Below are positions 18,082 to 27,310 of a DNA stretch of 64,000 bases, piece by piece. Origin of the DNA: Bacteroidota bacterium (GTDB lineage: Bacteria > Bacteroidota > Bacteroidia > B-17B0 > Aurantibacillaceae); assembly GCA_013298715.1 (NCBI GenBank), contig JAAFIQ010000015.1:1-64000 (forward strand), given 5' to 3'. The translations under genes were made by a program, and so were the position numbers. The first letter of the stretch is position 1, and each line of letters starts with the position of its first letter. The notes beneath the pieces were generated by a model. The model saw only the letters and a program-made list of their open reading frames with translations. It did no database searches and was not told the origin of the DNA.

Positions 18082-19323
18082 ATGTTTTCATTTTGCAAGC
18101 CTATAAGTTCTAAAAAACGATTTATTCCTTTTAGAAAATTGAATGATAAATTCTCTTTTACCTTATACGACAAGTCAAGTGGTGTTGATAGAAATGAGTG
18201 GCAAAAAATTAGCAATGGAGGTGAATTATTTTTTAATATTGATTATTTAGCACTTTTAGAAAATTCGAGCGAAACTTTACTTCAATCGCGCTACATTAAA
18301 GTTTACTTTAATAATGAAATTGTTGGGATTATATATTGTCAAATTATAGATTTTAATGCCGGCGTATTTGAGGACTTGTTAGTTAATAAGGATGCACCAG
18401 AAAAATCAAATCGTTTAAAACTGTTTGAGAAATATATTAGTAACAACAAAAACGAAACATTACTACGCCTTTTTACCTGCGGAAATAATTTAATAAGCGG
18501 TGAGTATGGCTTTTTATTTAGTAATCAGGTAGATAAAAAAACGCAACATACTATTTTGCTTGAATTGATTGATTTAGTTGGCAAGGAGGAGAAACTAGGT
18601 GGAACAATTTCTGCAATTTTAATTAAAGATTTTTACAACCATTTAAGGCCAAAACAATTATTTACAAGCCGTGGTTTTGAATCGTTTGTTGTTGAGCCAA
18701 ATTTATTAGTAGATGTACCTGAAGGCATTTCTAATCTAGAGGAGTACATTCAATTATTTTCTAAAAAATACAGAAACAGAGCAAAATCTATTTTTAAAAA
18801 ATCATCAGTAATACAAATAAAAACATTGAAATTTGAAGATATAAAGCAACAAGAAGCTCAACTTTACGCTTTATATGAAAACATTTACAATAAGGCTAAA
18901 TTTAAACTAATTAAGTTACCAAAAAATTATTTTAGTTCAACAAAAAAATTGTTTGAGTGTGCTTTTAATGTAAATGGCTATTACCTTAATGATGAAATAG
19001 TAGCTTTTAGTTCTTCTTTTTTATTGGCTGATAATGTTTTAGAAGCACACTACATTGGCATTAATTATAATTTAAATAATGAATATGAGCTGTACCAAAC
19101 TATACTTTATAATATGATACAGAGTGGAATTGAAAATAATTGTAAAAAAATTAATTTGGGAAGAACTGCAGCAGAAATTAAAACAACAGTTGGCGCAAAA
19201 GCAAAAGATTTAATCTGTTACATAAAGCCTCAAAATACAGTTTCTAAATTTATTCAAAAGCCATTTATTAAATTTTTGCAACCAGAACAGTGGACGCCAA
19301 GAAATCCTTTCAAAGAAGAGTAA
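18082..19323 (+). CDS. GNAT-fold acyltransferase (Acetyltransf_6/FemAB-like)
   Basis: 413 residues without signal peptide. The C-terminal half (about 215-385) has the FemAB/BioF2-type pattern: FSKKYRNRAKSIFKKSS, NGYYLNDEIVAFSSSFLL, EAHYIGINYNLNNEYELYQT and INLGRTAAEIKTTVGAK, all features of the Acetyltransf_6 domain. The N-terminal half would be a second, diverged GNAT lobe. Relatives attach amino acids or acyl groups to cell-wall or lipid precursors; the substrate is unknown. It is divergent from deoC and appears to be a single gene. Confidence 0.72.
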   Translation: MFSFCKPISSKKRFIPFRKLNDKFSFTLYDKSSGVDRNEWQKISNGGELFFNIDYLALLENSSETLLQSRYIKVYFNNEIVGIIYCQIIDFNAGVFEDLLVNKDAPEKSNRLKLFEKYISNNKNETLLRLFTCGNNLISGEYGFLFSNQVDKKTQHTILLELIDLVGKEEKLGGTISAILIKDFYNHLRPKQLFTSRGFESFVVEPNLLVDVPEGISNLEEYIQLFSKKYRNRAKSIFKKSSVIQIKTLKFEDIKQQEAQLYALYENIYNKAKFKLIKLPKNYFSSTKKLFECAFNVNGYYLNDEIVAFSSSFLLADNVLEAHYIGINYNLNNEYELYQTILYNMIQSGIENNCKKINLGRTAAEIKTTVGAKAKDLICYIKPQNTVSKFIQKPFIKFLQPEQWTPRNPFKEE

Positions 19324-19450
19324 ATTTAGAGTTACTAAACTATTAACTTTTCAAAGAAATTAATAACCTTTTTCGCTCATTTCATAACCTTACCTTTAAA
19401 TTTAAAAAACGTTAAGTGTTTTTTCATGAACGTACTTTGCACAAAAAAAC

Positions 19451-22400
19451 ATGAAAAGACTATTTATTTTATTTTGCTTACAATTAGTGCTTTCTTTGGC
19501 TAAAGCACAAAATCCAGGACTTGCTATTAGCGAGGTTTTCGTAAATCCAGCTGGCACAGATAGTTGCAAAGAATATGTGGAATTAATTGCCACACAAAAC
19601 ATTAATTTTAATTCTACACCATACTCTGTTATTGTAAATAATAATGGTATTGCTACAACAAATGGTTGGATTTCAGGAGGGGCTTTAAGTTATGCCTTCC
19701 AAATCTCATCTGGTAGTGTTGTTGCTGGGCAAGTTGTTTATGTTGGGGGTAGTTGCATGACTCCTACTGCGAATCAATTAAGAGTTATAAATGTAAAAAA
19801 TGTAAATGGTGATGGTGGCATTGGTTCAGCCAACGTGAATGGTGTATTTGGTAATGGAGGCGCTAACGCTGATGGGGTTGCCGTATTTAATTTACCAGTT
19901 AATTTAATTACTTCTTCAACAGTTCCTACAGATGCTTTATTTTGGGGAACGGGAGTAGGAACAGCATTTGTTTCTGCAATTGATGGTTATCAATTACCAA
20001 CTAGCGATTTATATCCTGGTGGAAAACTTCTTGGAACATCTTTTATTACTGCCGATCCTGGTGCAGACATAATAACTGCTATTGGGGTTTATAACACAAC
20101 TTCAAACTCTTGGTCAACGCCAAGAACTTTTTCTGTAACAAACGCTGCAGGTTTAACAACAAGTTCAAGTGTATCGCTTACTAGTTCTGCTTCACCTGCA
20201 ACCATTTCGTTTTTTAGCAATGATACTACTGTTTCAGAGGCATCTCCTAATGCAACTGTTTACGCACGTTTAACTGCAACTAGCAGCGCTGCTTGCTCAA
20301 TGAACTTAGCACTTTCTTTATGGTCAAATGCTTCTGCTTCTGATTACACTCTAGCCACAACCACTGTTTCTTTTGCTGCTAATGCGCCTTTGAACTCTAC
20401 ATTCCCAATTGTATTTAATATCAACAACGATTTATTAATTGAAAGCGATGAATTTGTTTTGTTAAAATTTAATAACCCAGCAAATGCCGTAGTTGGTACT
20501 AATTCACTATGCGCTGTATATATTAAAGATAATGACAAAATTATTCCTAGTGCCACTAATGCATTAACTTTGAATTTATTATCGAGTTTTTCAAATTCAG
20601 TATCCGGCGCTAATTCAGCAGAAATTGTAACGCACGACCCTTCAACTCAACGTTTATATATTGCCAATTCTATAGGTGGAAAATTGGATATTATAAACTT
20701 TATGAATCCATCTGCGCCAACAATTATTGCCTCTATTCCAACATCTACTTATGGAGGGTTAAATTCAGTTGCGGTAAGAAATGGTACAGTTGCTTGTGCT
20801 TTTGAAAATGGCATTAATCCTCAAGATAGTGGCAAAATTGTTTTCTTTAATGCAAATGGTGGATTTTTAAAAGAACTTAAAGTAGGTGCAATGCCTGATA
20901 TGATAACTTTTAATAACGCAGGTACAAAAGTGCTTACTGCTAATGAAGGCGAGCCTAATGCAGCTTACACAAATGACCCGGATGGTAGTGTGAGTATTGT
21001 TGATATTTCTGGTGGTATAAGCGGATTAACTCAATCAAATGTAACAGCAATTACATTTACATCTTATAACGGAACAGAAGCTGCATTAAAAGCACAAGGA
21101 ATTAGAATTTTTGGTGTAAGTGGAATCGCTTCTAAAGATTTTGAGCCAGAGTATGTAAGCGTTTCAAAGGATGACACAAAGGCCTGGGTTACTTTGCAAG
21201 AGAATAATGCAATAGTAGAAATTAATTTGTTAACCAATACTATTACTGCAATTAGAGCAATGGGAGCAAAAGATTATACAGTTGTTGCAAACGCTATAGA
21301 TGCTTCGAACCTTACTAAAGGGATAAATTTGAGTAATTTCCCAGTTAAAGGATTTTATCAGCCAGATGCTATTGCGAGTTACACAGTTGGTGGCGTAAAC
21401 TATTACATAACTGCAAATGAGGGTGATGCAAGGGCTTATACAGGATTAAATGAAGAGAGTAGATTTTCAGCATTAAATTTAGATCCAACCAAATTTTTAT
21501 CGCAAGCTGATTTAAAAAACAACAGTGTTTTAGGCAGATTACAATGCACAAACAGAAATGGTGATACGGATAACGATGGTGATATTGATACAGTTTATTC
21601 TTACGGCTCTCGTTCATTTTCTATTTGGAATGGAGCTACCGGTGCTTTGGTATACGATAGTAAGCATGATTTAGAATTAATTACATCAACAAATTCTTTT
21701 TCAGTTATGTTTAATGCAAGTAACACATCTGCTACACCTAAAGATAGGAGTGATGATAAAGGCCCAGAACCAGAAGGTGTTGCCATTGGAACAATTAATG
21801 GAAATATTTATGCCTTTATTGCTCTTGAAAGAATTGGAGGTGTTATGGTTTATGATGTAACAAACCCAGTAGCACCAGTATTTGTAACGTATGTAAATAA
21901 CCGTATACTTTTAAGCAATGGTCCTGATAGAGGTGCAGAAGGAATTATTTTTATTCCACAATCACAAAGTCCAAACGGACAACACATTGTTATTGCCGCT
22001 AATGAGGTAAGCAGTACTTTAAGTATTTGGGGTATACCAGGTTGTTCAGCCCCAATCGCTGCGAGTGTTTCTGTTAACGGTAACTCAATTACTTGCTCTA
22101 ATCAACCGCCTACAATTTCGGTTGCTGCAGTTCCAGGTGCAACTTACCAATGGTTTAATGGAACTAATTCTATTCCTAGTGCAACATCAACTATATTTGC
22201 ACCTGCAACAACTGGTAATTTTTTCGTTACTGTTACAACTGGTACCAATTGTTTTGTAAATTCTCTAGCCCAAAACCTTACAGTTAATCCAAGTCCTACT
22301 GTAACTATTGTTCCTAACACACCTACATTTTGTACGGGTTCAACAGCAACACTTAATGTGAGTGGTGCTTCAACGTATACATGGAACACTAATAGCAATG

Positions 22401-23218
22401 CAAATGCCATAACTGTTAGCCCAACTGTTTCTACTTCTTACTCAGTTAGCGCTTCGGCAGTTAACGGTTGCACAGGAACAGCACTATTTAATTTGGTTGT
22501 AAATCCAAACCCAAGCATTTCAATTGCTGGAAATAATACTGTGTGTGCTGGATCACCAGCAAATTTGAGTGCATCAGGCGCTACAAGTTACAATTGGAGT
22601 AATGGTAGTTCAACTTCATCAATAGCTGTTTCGCCAACTGCTAATACGAATTATTCAGTTACTGGTACAAGTTCTTTAGGATGCACTGGAACTGCTACAC
22701 AACAGGTTATTGTTAATCCATTGCCTATTGTTACTGCAAGTGCAACCACAAATACAATTTGTGTTAATGGTACTACTGTTGCATTAAATGGTTCGCCATC
22801 TGGTGGAACGTTTACTGGCATTAATGTTTCAAATAATGTTTTTGGTTCAGCAACAACTGTTAGTGTTTATGTTCAAACGTATTCTTATACAAATCCTAGC
22901 ACAAATTGCGCCAATACTGCCACTACTAGCATTAATGTGTTAAGCTGTACAGGATTAAAAGATGACCTGAGCTTACTTGAAAGTAGTGTGAATATTTATC
23001 CTAATCCTTCAACTAGCGAATTTAAAATTAAGTTAGAAAATTATTCAGATACTAAAATCGTAATTTATAATTCACTAGGCCAAGAGATGTTAGCCATAAC
23101 ACCTGAAAAAAATATTACCGAAGTTGTTTGTGATAATTTAGCGAAAGGTATTTATTTTGTTAAAGTTATAAATACTTCAAGTAATTTAAAAGTTTGCAAA
23201 CATTTAATAATTGACTAA
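19451..23218 (+). CDS. T9SS-secreted choice-of-anchor I protein
   Basis: 1255 residues, multi-domain. Signal peptide 1-20; lamin-tail-like domain about 22-200; Calx-beta-like domain about 255-370 (EASPNATVYARL to LLIESDEFVLLKF); choice-of-anchor I beta-propeller about 380-890 with TANEGEPNAAYTNDPDGSV, TANEGDARAYTG and DDKGPEPEGVAIG; Ig/PKD-like repeats about 900-1165; a T9SS type A sorting domain in the last 80 residues (VNIYPNPSTSEFKI). Choice-of-anchor I proteins are often annotated as alkaline-phosphatase-like, but the activity is not settled. A terminator follows, so it is transcribed apart from the next operon. Confidence 0.88.
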   Translation: MKRLFILFCLQLVLSLAKAQNPGLAISEVFVNPAGTDSCKEYVELIATQNINFNSTPYSVIVNNNGIATTNGWISGGALSYAFQISSGSVVAGQVVYVGGSCMTPTANQLRVINVKNVNGDGGIGSANVNGVFGNGGANADGVAVFNLPVNLITSSTVPTDALFWGTGVGTAFVSAIDGYQLPTSDLYPGGKLLGTSFITADPGADIITAIGVYNTTSNSWSTPRTFSVTNAAGLTTSSSVSLTSSASPATISFFSNDTTVSEASPNATVYARLTATSSAACSMNLALSLWSNASASDYTLATTTVSFAANAPLNSTFPIVFNINNDLLIESDEFVLLKFNNPANAVVGTNSLCAVYIKDNDKIIPSATNALTLNLLSSFSNSVSGANSAEIVTHDPSTQRLYIANSIGGKLDIINFMNPSAPTIIASIPTSTYGGLNSVAVRNGTVACAFENGINPQDSGKIVFFNANGGFLKELKVGAMPDMITFNNAGTKVLTANEGEPNAAYTNDPDGSVSIVDISGGISGLTQSNVTAITFTSYNGTEAALKAQGIRIFGVSGIASKDFEPEYVSVSKDDTKAWVTLQENNAIVEINLLTNTITAIRAMGAKDYTVVANAIDASNLTKGINLSNFPVKGFYQPDAIASYTVGGVNYYITANEGDARAYTGLNEESRFSALNLDPTKFLSQADLKNNSVLGRLQCTNRNGDTDNDGDIDTVYSYGSRSFSIWNGATGALVYDSKHDLELITSTNSFSVMFNASNTSATPKDRSDDKGPEPEGVAIGTINGNIYAFIALERIGGVMVYDVTNPVAPVFVTYVNNRILLSNGPDRGAEGIIFIPQSQSPNGQHIVIAANEVSSTLSIWGIPGCSAPIAASVSVNGNSITCSNQPPTISVAAVPGATYQWFNGTNSIPSATSTIFAPATTGNFFVTVTTGTNCFVNSLAQNLTVNPSPTVTIVPNTPTFCTGSTATLNVSGASTYTWNTNSNANAITVSPTVSTSYSVSASAVNGCTGTALFNLVVNPNPSISIAGNNTVCAGSPANLSASGATSYNWSNGSSTSSIAVSPTANTNYSVTGTSSLGCTGTATQQVIVNPLPIVTASATTNTICVNGTTVALNGSPSGGTFTGINVSNNVFGSATTVSVYVQTYSYTNPSTNCANTATTSINVLSCTGLKDDLSLLESSVNIYPNPSTSEFKIKLENYSDTKIVIYNSLGQEMLAITPEKNITEVVCDNLAKGIYFVKVINTSSNLKVCKHLIID
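22286..22714 (+). repeat. two tandem Ig/PKD-like repeat units
   Basis: Two adjacent units (22286-22501 and 22502-22714, 216 and 213 bases) in the choice-of-anchor I gene, each starting with an AATCCA-type NPxP linker. Each unit has a C-x-G-S start, a GAS/TY-W core, an AITVSPT or SIAVSPT strand and a final GCTGTA motif. Similarity is at protein level with scattered base differences, so the duplication is old. Confidence 0.6.
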
Positions 23219-23241
23219 AAATTAGTTTAGAAATGGAATTT

Positions 23242-23272
23242 AAAAACGCCTTTTTCGAAAAAGGCGTTTTTT
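23242..23272 (+). terminator. rho-independent terminator
   Basis: Perfect inverted repeat AAAAACGCCTTTTT / AAAAAGGCGTTTTT around a TCGA centre, followed by further T. It lies 24 bases after the choice-of-anchor I stop and separates it from the phosphatase operon. The symmetry would let it work in both directions. Confidence 0.9.
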
Positions 23273-23382
23273 ATTTATTGTAAAATTTACATTAAGTAAA
23301 AACTAAGTTTTTTAAATTGATTATAGTCTAAAGATAATGCTTGCTTAACTTTAATCGAGTTGTTAGGCTGTATCTTTATTAC

Positions 23383-25713
23383 ATGAAAATTTGTAGTACA
23401 TTTTTATTTTTATGTTTATTTAATTCTCTAATTACTGCTCAAACCCCTCTTATCTCGGCAAATACAAGTTGGAAGTATTTAGATAACGGAACCAATCAGG
23501 GTACAGCATGGCGTCAGACTAATTTTAATGATAATGGTTGGGCGAGTGGGAACGCTGAACTAGGTTACGGAGATGGTGACGAAACAACTGTTGTTAGCTT
23601 TGGTCCAAATTCTTCGAGCAAATATACAACAACCTATTTTAGAAAAACGTTCAATGTTGCCAATTCTGGAGCGTTCAGCATATTGAATTTACAAGCTGTT
23701 AGAGACGATGGAATAGTAGTTTACATTAATGGCACAGAAGTTTGGCGTGATAATATGCCTTCAGGAAATATTTCCAGTTCTACATTTGCATCAAGTACAA
23801 TTGCTTTTGGTGCAGAAAGTGCCTGGAATACTGTAAACATAAGCCCTTTAGTTTTGAATACTGGTACGAATGTGATTGCGGTAGAAATTCATCAAGATAG
23901 TGGCAATAGCTCTGATATTAGTTTTAATTTAAAATTAGATGGTGTAACAACTCCTCAATCGCTTGTTATGGATAGAGGACCTTATCTGAATATAGGTACT
24001 TCTTCATCTATGATTGTGAAATGGAGAACTACCACAGCGTCTGATTCGAAAGTATTCTATGGAACTAGTGTAACAAGTTTAACAAACGTGGTAAACGATG
24101 CAGCTTTCACTACAAACCATGAAGTAAAAATTACAGGATTAAATCCTTCAACTATTTATTATTACTCCGTTGGTGCTTCAAACAGCACCTTATCTGTGCC
24201 AAGCTCGAGTGTTTATTTTAAAACGAGCCCAGTTACTGGCACAAAAGCAAATTATAAATTTTGGGTAGTTGGCGATGCAGGCACAGGTAATAGCAATCAA
24301 GCAAATGCCCGTAATGGTTTTTTAAATTATACAAACAATTCGCATATAGACGGATGGTTATGGTTAGGCGATAACGCTTATGATGGTGGTTTTGATAGCG
24401 AGTACCAAACAAATGTTTTTTCTCCTAATGGGTATATCAATGAGATGAAACGCATTGTAACTTGGCCTGCCCCAGGTAATCATGATTACAATAATAACAT
24501 CCCATTTTCGCCTGCGCCTGCGTACTTTAATATTTTTGCTTTACCAGCTGCTGCCGAAGCTGGTGGCGTGGCTTCTAATACAGAGGCATACTATTCTTTT
24601 AATTATGGTAATGTTCACTTTATTTCAATAGATTCTTACAATCAAGGTAGAAATAATAATGACCCAATGGCTACTTGGATTGCTGCTGATTTGGCAGCTA
24701 ACACCCTTCCGTGGGTTATTGCATATTGGCATCATCCTCCATACACAAAAGGAAGTCATAATTCTGATAACTCAAATTTCTTGGATGGCGAGTTGGTTGA
24801 TATGCGCCAAAATATACTTCCTATTTTAGAAAACGGCGGTGTTGATTTGGTATTAAACGGACACAGTCATTGTTATGAGCGGTCTTATTTATTAGACGGC
24901 CATTATGGAAATTCAGGTTCTTTACAAGCGTCTATGAAAAAAGATGCTGGTAGCGGAAGTTATCCAAACGCCTGCCCTTATCAAAAACAAACAACAGTGA
25001 GCAAAGCAAATAAAGGAGCAGTGTATACAGTTTGTGGCTGTTCTGGTAAATTAAGTGGTACCTCAAGTGGCTGGCCACATCCAGCAATGTATTACTCTAC
25101 TAACACTACCTTAGGAAGTATGTTGCTTGAGTTTAACGATAATCGATTGGATGCTAAATTCATTACCGCAAATGGCACTATTGGCGATAAATTTACGATT
25201 GTAAAAAATGCGGGAAAAAAATACACGTACACGATTTGCCCTAATCAATCTACAACGCTTACAGCATCATGGCCCGAGAACGTTCAATGGTTTCCTTTAG
25301 GAGTTACTCAAAATTCAGTTGTTGTAAATCCTGCTGTATCAACCGTATATTATGCCTACGATGCGCTAACTTGTATTAAAGATACATTCCAAATAAATAT
25401 GCTACCTCCTGCTAACTGCGCTATAACTGCAATTGATAAAGTTGAAGAAGAAGCAAGTTCAGTTTATGTTTATCCAACTGTGCTAAAAGATAACAATTAT
25501 AAAATTAATATAAGTTATTTACCAGAAACTGAAATTAATTCAGTTGAAATTTACAATGCCCTAGGTAAAAAAATTAATTGTGAATTAAGTCAAACAGGAA
25601 ATAATTTAAAAGAAGTAAGTATTCCTAATTCACTTTCTAATGGCACTTACGCCATTCTTATTAATTTGTCAAACAGAAAACGAATCTCTAAAAAAATAAT
25701 CATTCAAAACTAA
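23383..25713 (+). CDS. T9SS-secreted purple-acid-phosphatase-like metallophosphoesterase
   Basis: 776 residues from ATG at 23383 (MKICSTFLFLCLF), which gives a clean signal peptide ending ITAQ. A carbohydrate-binding-like beta domain (about 20-190) and a purple acid phosphatase N-terminal (FN3-like) domain (about 195-285) precede the calcineurin-like core. Metal ligands are visible as VVGDAGTG, LGDNAYDGG, APGNHDY, YWHHPPYTKGSH and NGHSHCYERSYLL. The last 80 residues are a diverged T9SS sorting domain (VYVYPTVLKDNNYKI). It is predicted to hydrolyse phosphate esters outside the cell. It leads an operon with the glycine-rich, PhoD and peroxidase-like genes. Confidence 0.9.
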   Translation: MKICSTFLFLCLFNSLITAQTPLISANTSWKYLDNGTNQGTAWRQTNFNDNGWASGNAELGYGDGDETTVVSFGPNSSSKYTTTYFRKTFNVANSGAFSILNLQAVRDDGIVVYINGTEVWRDNMPSGNISSSTFASSTIAFGAESAWNTVNISPLVLNTGTNVIAVEIHQDSGNSSDISFNLKLDGVTTPQSLVMDRGPYLNIGTSSSMIVKWRTTTASDSKVFYGTSVTSLTNVVNDAAFTTNHEVKITGLNPSTIYYYSVGASNSTLSVPSSSVYFKTSPVTGTKANYKFWVVGDAGTGNSNQANARNGFLNYTNNSHIDGWLWLGDNAYDGGFDSEYQTNVFSPNGYINEMKRIVTWPAPGNHDYNNNIPFSPAPAYFNIFALPAAAEAGGVASNTEAYYSFNYGNVHFISIDSYNQGRNNNDPMATWIAADLAANTLPWVIAYWHHPPYTKGSHNSDNSNFLDGELVDMRQNILPILENGGVDLVLNGHSHCYERSYLLDGHYGNSGSLQASMKKDAGSGSYPNACPYQKQTTVSKANKGAVYTVCGCSGKLSGTSSGWPHPAMYYSTNTTLGSMLLEFNDNRLDAKFITANGTIGDKFTIVKNAGKKYTYTICPNQSTTLTASWPENVQWFPLGVTQNSVVVNPAVSTVYYAYDALTCIKDTFQINMLPPANCAITAIDKVEEEASSVYVYPTVLKDNNYKINISYLPETEINSVEIYNALGKKINCELSQTGNNLKEVSIPNSLSNGTYAILINLSNRKRISKKIIIQN

Positions 25714-25719
25714 AGCACC

Positions 25720-27306
25720 ATGCGTAGATTTACTTTACTTTCAATTTTATTCTTTATCTTCAAGTCTGCCAACTCTCAATGCACCGTTACTACTATTAGC
25801 GGGGATTATACAGTTGCTTCAAGCATTATACTTTCAGGCACTTACAGTGTTACTGGGAAGTTTGTTATACCACAAGGTGTAACAGTTTTTGTAAATAAAT
25901 ATGCAACCAATTCTTGTGGTAAATTAGAAATTTACGCTAAGTCTGCAATTATAAATGGCGTAATAAATGCTGATGATGCAGGTTATACAGGTGGCTTAGG
26001 TGGAGTTGCTGGTACAAGTGTAACTAGTATTACTGGTGATGCCGTTGCTTTAACAGCTTGTAATAACAAAGATAATACAGGTCAAGTAACCGTAGAGGCT
26101 GGTAAAGGTGGTTCTGCGGGTAGTGGGCCAGGCGCAGGTTTGGGTGGTGCTAATGGTGTAAGTGGTTCTGGGCCTAAACAACAATGTTTAAATAATAATG
26201 ATGAGGCAGGTATGATTGGCTCTGGTGGTGGCGGCGGTGGCGGCGCTGGCGCAAGCTATGGCGGTGTTGGTTCAAGCGGAGGTAATGGAGGAAATGGTAC
26301 AAGTTCTTATACAGCAACTGGCGCAAACGTTTCAACCGGTTTTGCCGTTGTACAAGGTACTGGCGGATTAGGTGGCACTGCAGCTGCAATCTATGGCACT
26401 AGTGGCGGTACTGAAATTGATTTAGGTAGCGGTGGTGCAGGTGCCGGTGGTGGTGCTCGGTCGTTTGCGCTCGGTTTAAATGGAAACAAAGGCGGTAACG
26501 GTGGCGGTATGGTTAAAATTGTAGTACAAGATACTTTAATTTTAAATGGAACAATTTCGGCAAATGGCAGCAACGGACTAAATGGCGGTAATGGCGGTGA
26601 TGGCGGCGTTACAGCAAAATGCTGTACTGATGGATGCGATGACTGCGGAGAGGCTACTTTAGCTTGTGGAGCTGGTGGAGGTTCGGGCAGTGGCGCAGGC
26701 AGTGGTGGTGGAATTTTGTTACAATCAACTAATTATTTGAACATTGTAGGTACTTTAAATGCTAAAGGTGGTAATGGTGGCAATGGCGGAAATAAAGGGA
26801 ATGGTGTAAGTTGCAATTATAGTGCAACATTTTGTGGTACACAAGCGTTAATTAGCGGTAATGGTCAGTTAGGAAATTTAGGTGGTGCTGGCGGTGGCGG
26901 AAGAATTAAAATTTTCGCAACTAGTTGCCAAACAAATACAATAAACCCTGTGACATCTGTGTTAGGTGGAACGAGCGCTGTTAACGCGGCATCAGGTACA
27001 TATAGTGTTATTTGTAATTTGAATGTTTCTCTATCAGAGTATACAAAGTACCATGAATTAACTGTTTATCCTAATCCAGCAAAAGATAAATTAGTTGTAA
27101 AATTCAAATTTCCTCAATATTTAAAAGCAAGTGATGCTAAGATTTATGTATTCGATATAAACGGAAAACAAAGTCATGTTCAAGATTGTATTCTAAATAC
27201 TAACGAAGAAGAAACTATAAGCTTGGAAAGCTTATCAAAGGGCGTTTATTTTATAAAATTAATTTCAAGTGAAGTAACCGTGGTACAAAAGTTTATTAAA
27301 GAATAA
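25720..27306 (+). CDS. glycine-rich T9SS-secreted protein
   Basis: 528 residues. Signal peptide 1-19 (ending ANSQ), an N-terminal beta region (about 20-90), then some 330 residues rich in Gly, Ser, Asn and Ala with runs such as GSGGGGGGGAGASYGG and KGGNGGNGGNKGNG interrupted by hydrophobic strands (VVQDTLILNGTISANGS). A Cys-rich patch (CCTDGCDDCGEATLACG) lies near residues 302-318. The last 85 residues are a T9SS sorting domain (LTVYPNPAKDKLVVKFKF). It resembles glycine-rich parallel-beta surface proteins. It lies six bases after the phosphatase and four before phoD. Confidence 0.75.
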   Translation: MRRFTLLSILFFIFKSANSQCTVTTISGDYTVASSIILSGTYSVTGKFVIPQGVTVFVNKYATNSCGKLEIYAKSAIINGVINADDAGYTGGLGGVAGTSVTSITGDAVALTACNNKDNTGQVTVEAGKGGSAGSGPGAGLGGANGVSGSGPKQQCLNNNDEAGMIGSGGGGGGGAGASYGGVGSSGGNGGNGTSSYTATGANVSTGFAVVQGTGGLGGTAAAIYGTSGGTEIDLGSGGAGAGGGARSFALGLNGNKGGNGGGMVKIVVQDTLILNGTISANGSNGLNGGNGGDGGVTAKCCTDGCDDCGEATLACGAGGGSGSGAGSGGGILLQSTNYLNIVGTLNAKGGNGGNGGNKGNGVSCNYSATFCGTQALISGNGQLGNLGGAGGGGRIKIFATSCQTNTINPVTSVLGGTSAVNAASGTYSVICNLNVSLSEYTKYHELTVYPNPAKDKLVVKFKFPQYLKASDAKIYVFDINGKQSHVQDCILNTNEEETISLESLSKGVYFIKLISSEVTVVQKFIKE

Positions 27307-27310
27307 TAAA

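Noticed and set aside
23341-23382. Extended start (TTG 23341) for the purple-acid-phosphatase-like gene
   Set aside because: ATG 23383 begins a complete signal peptide; the extension would disrupt it.
26174-26389. His/Gln-rich minus-strand frame
   Set aside because: It mirrors the glycine-rich repeats of the secreted protein on the other strand; no start context or neighbours.
26110-26920. Short GGT/GGC-rich repeats as a CRISPR or minisatellite
   Set aside because: The repeats stay in the reading frame, vary in length and encode Gly-rich protein; no spacer structure.
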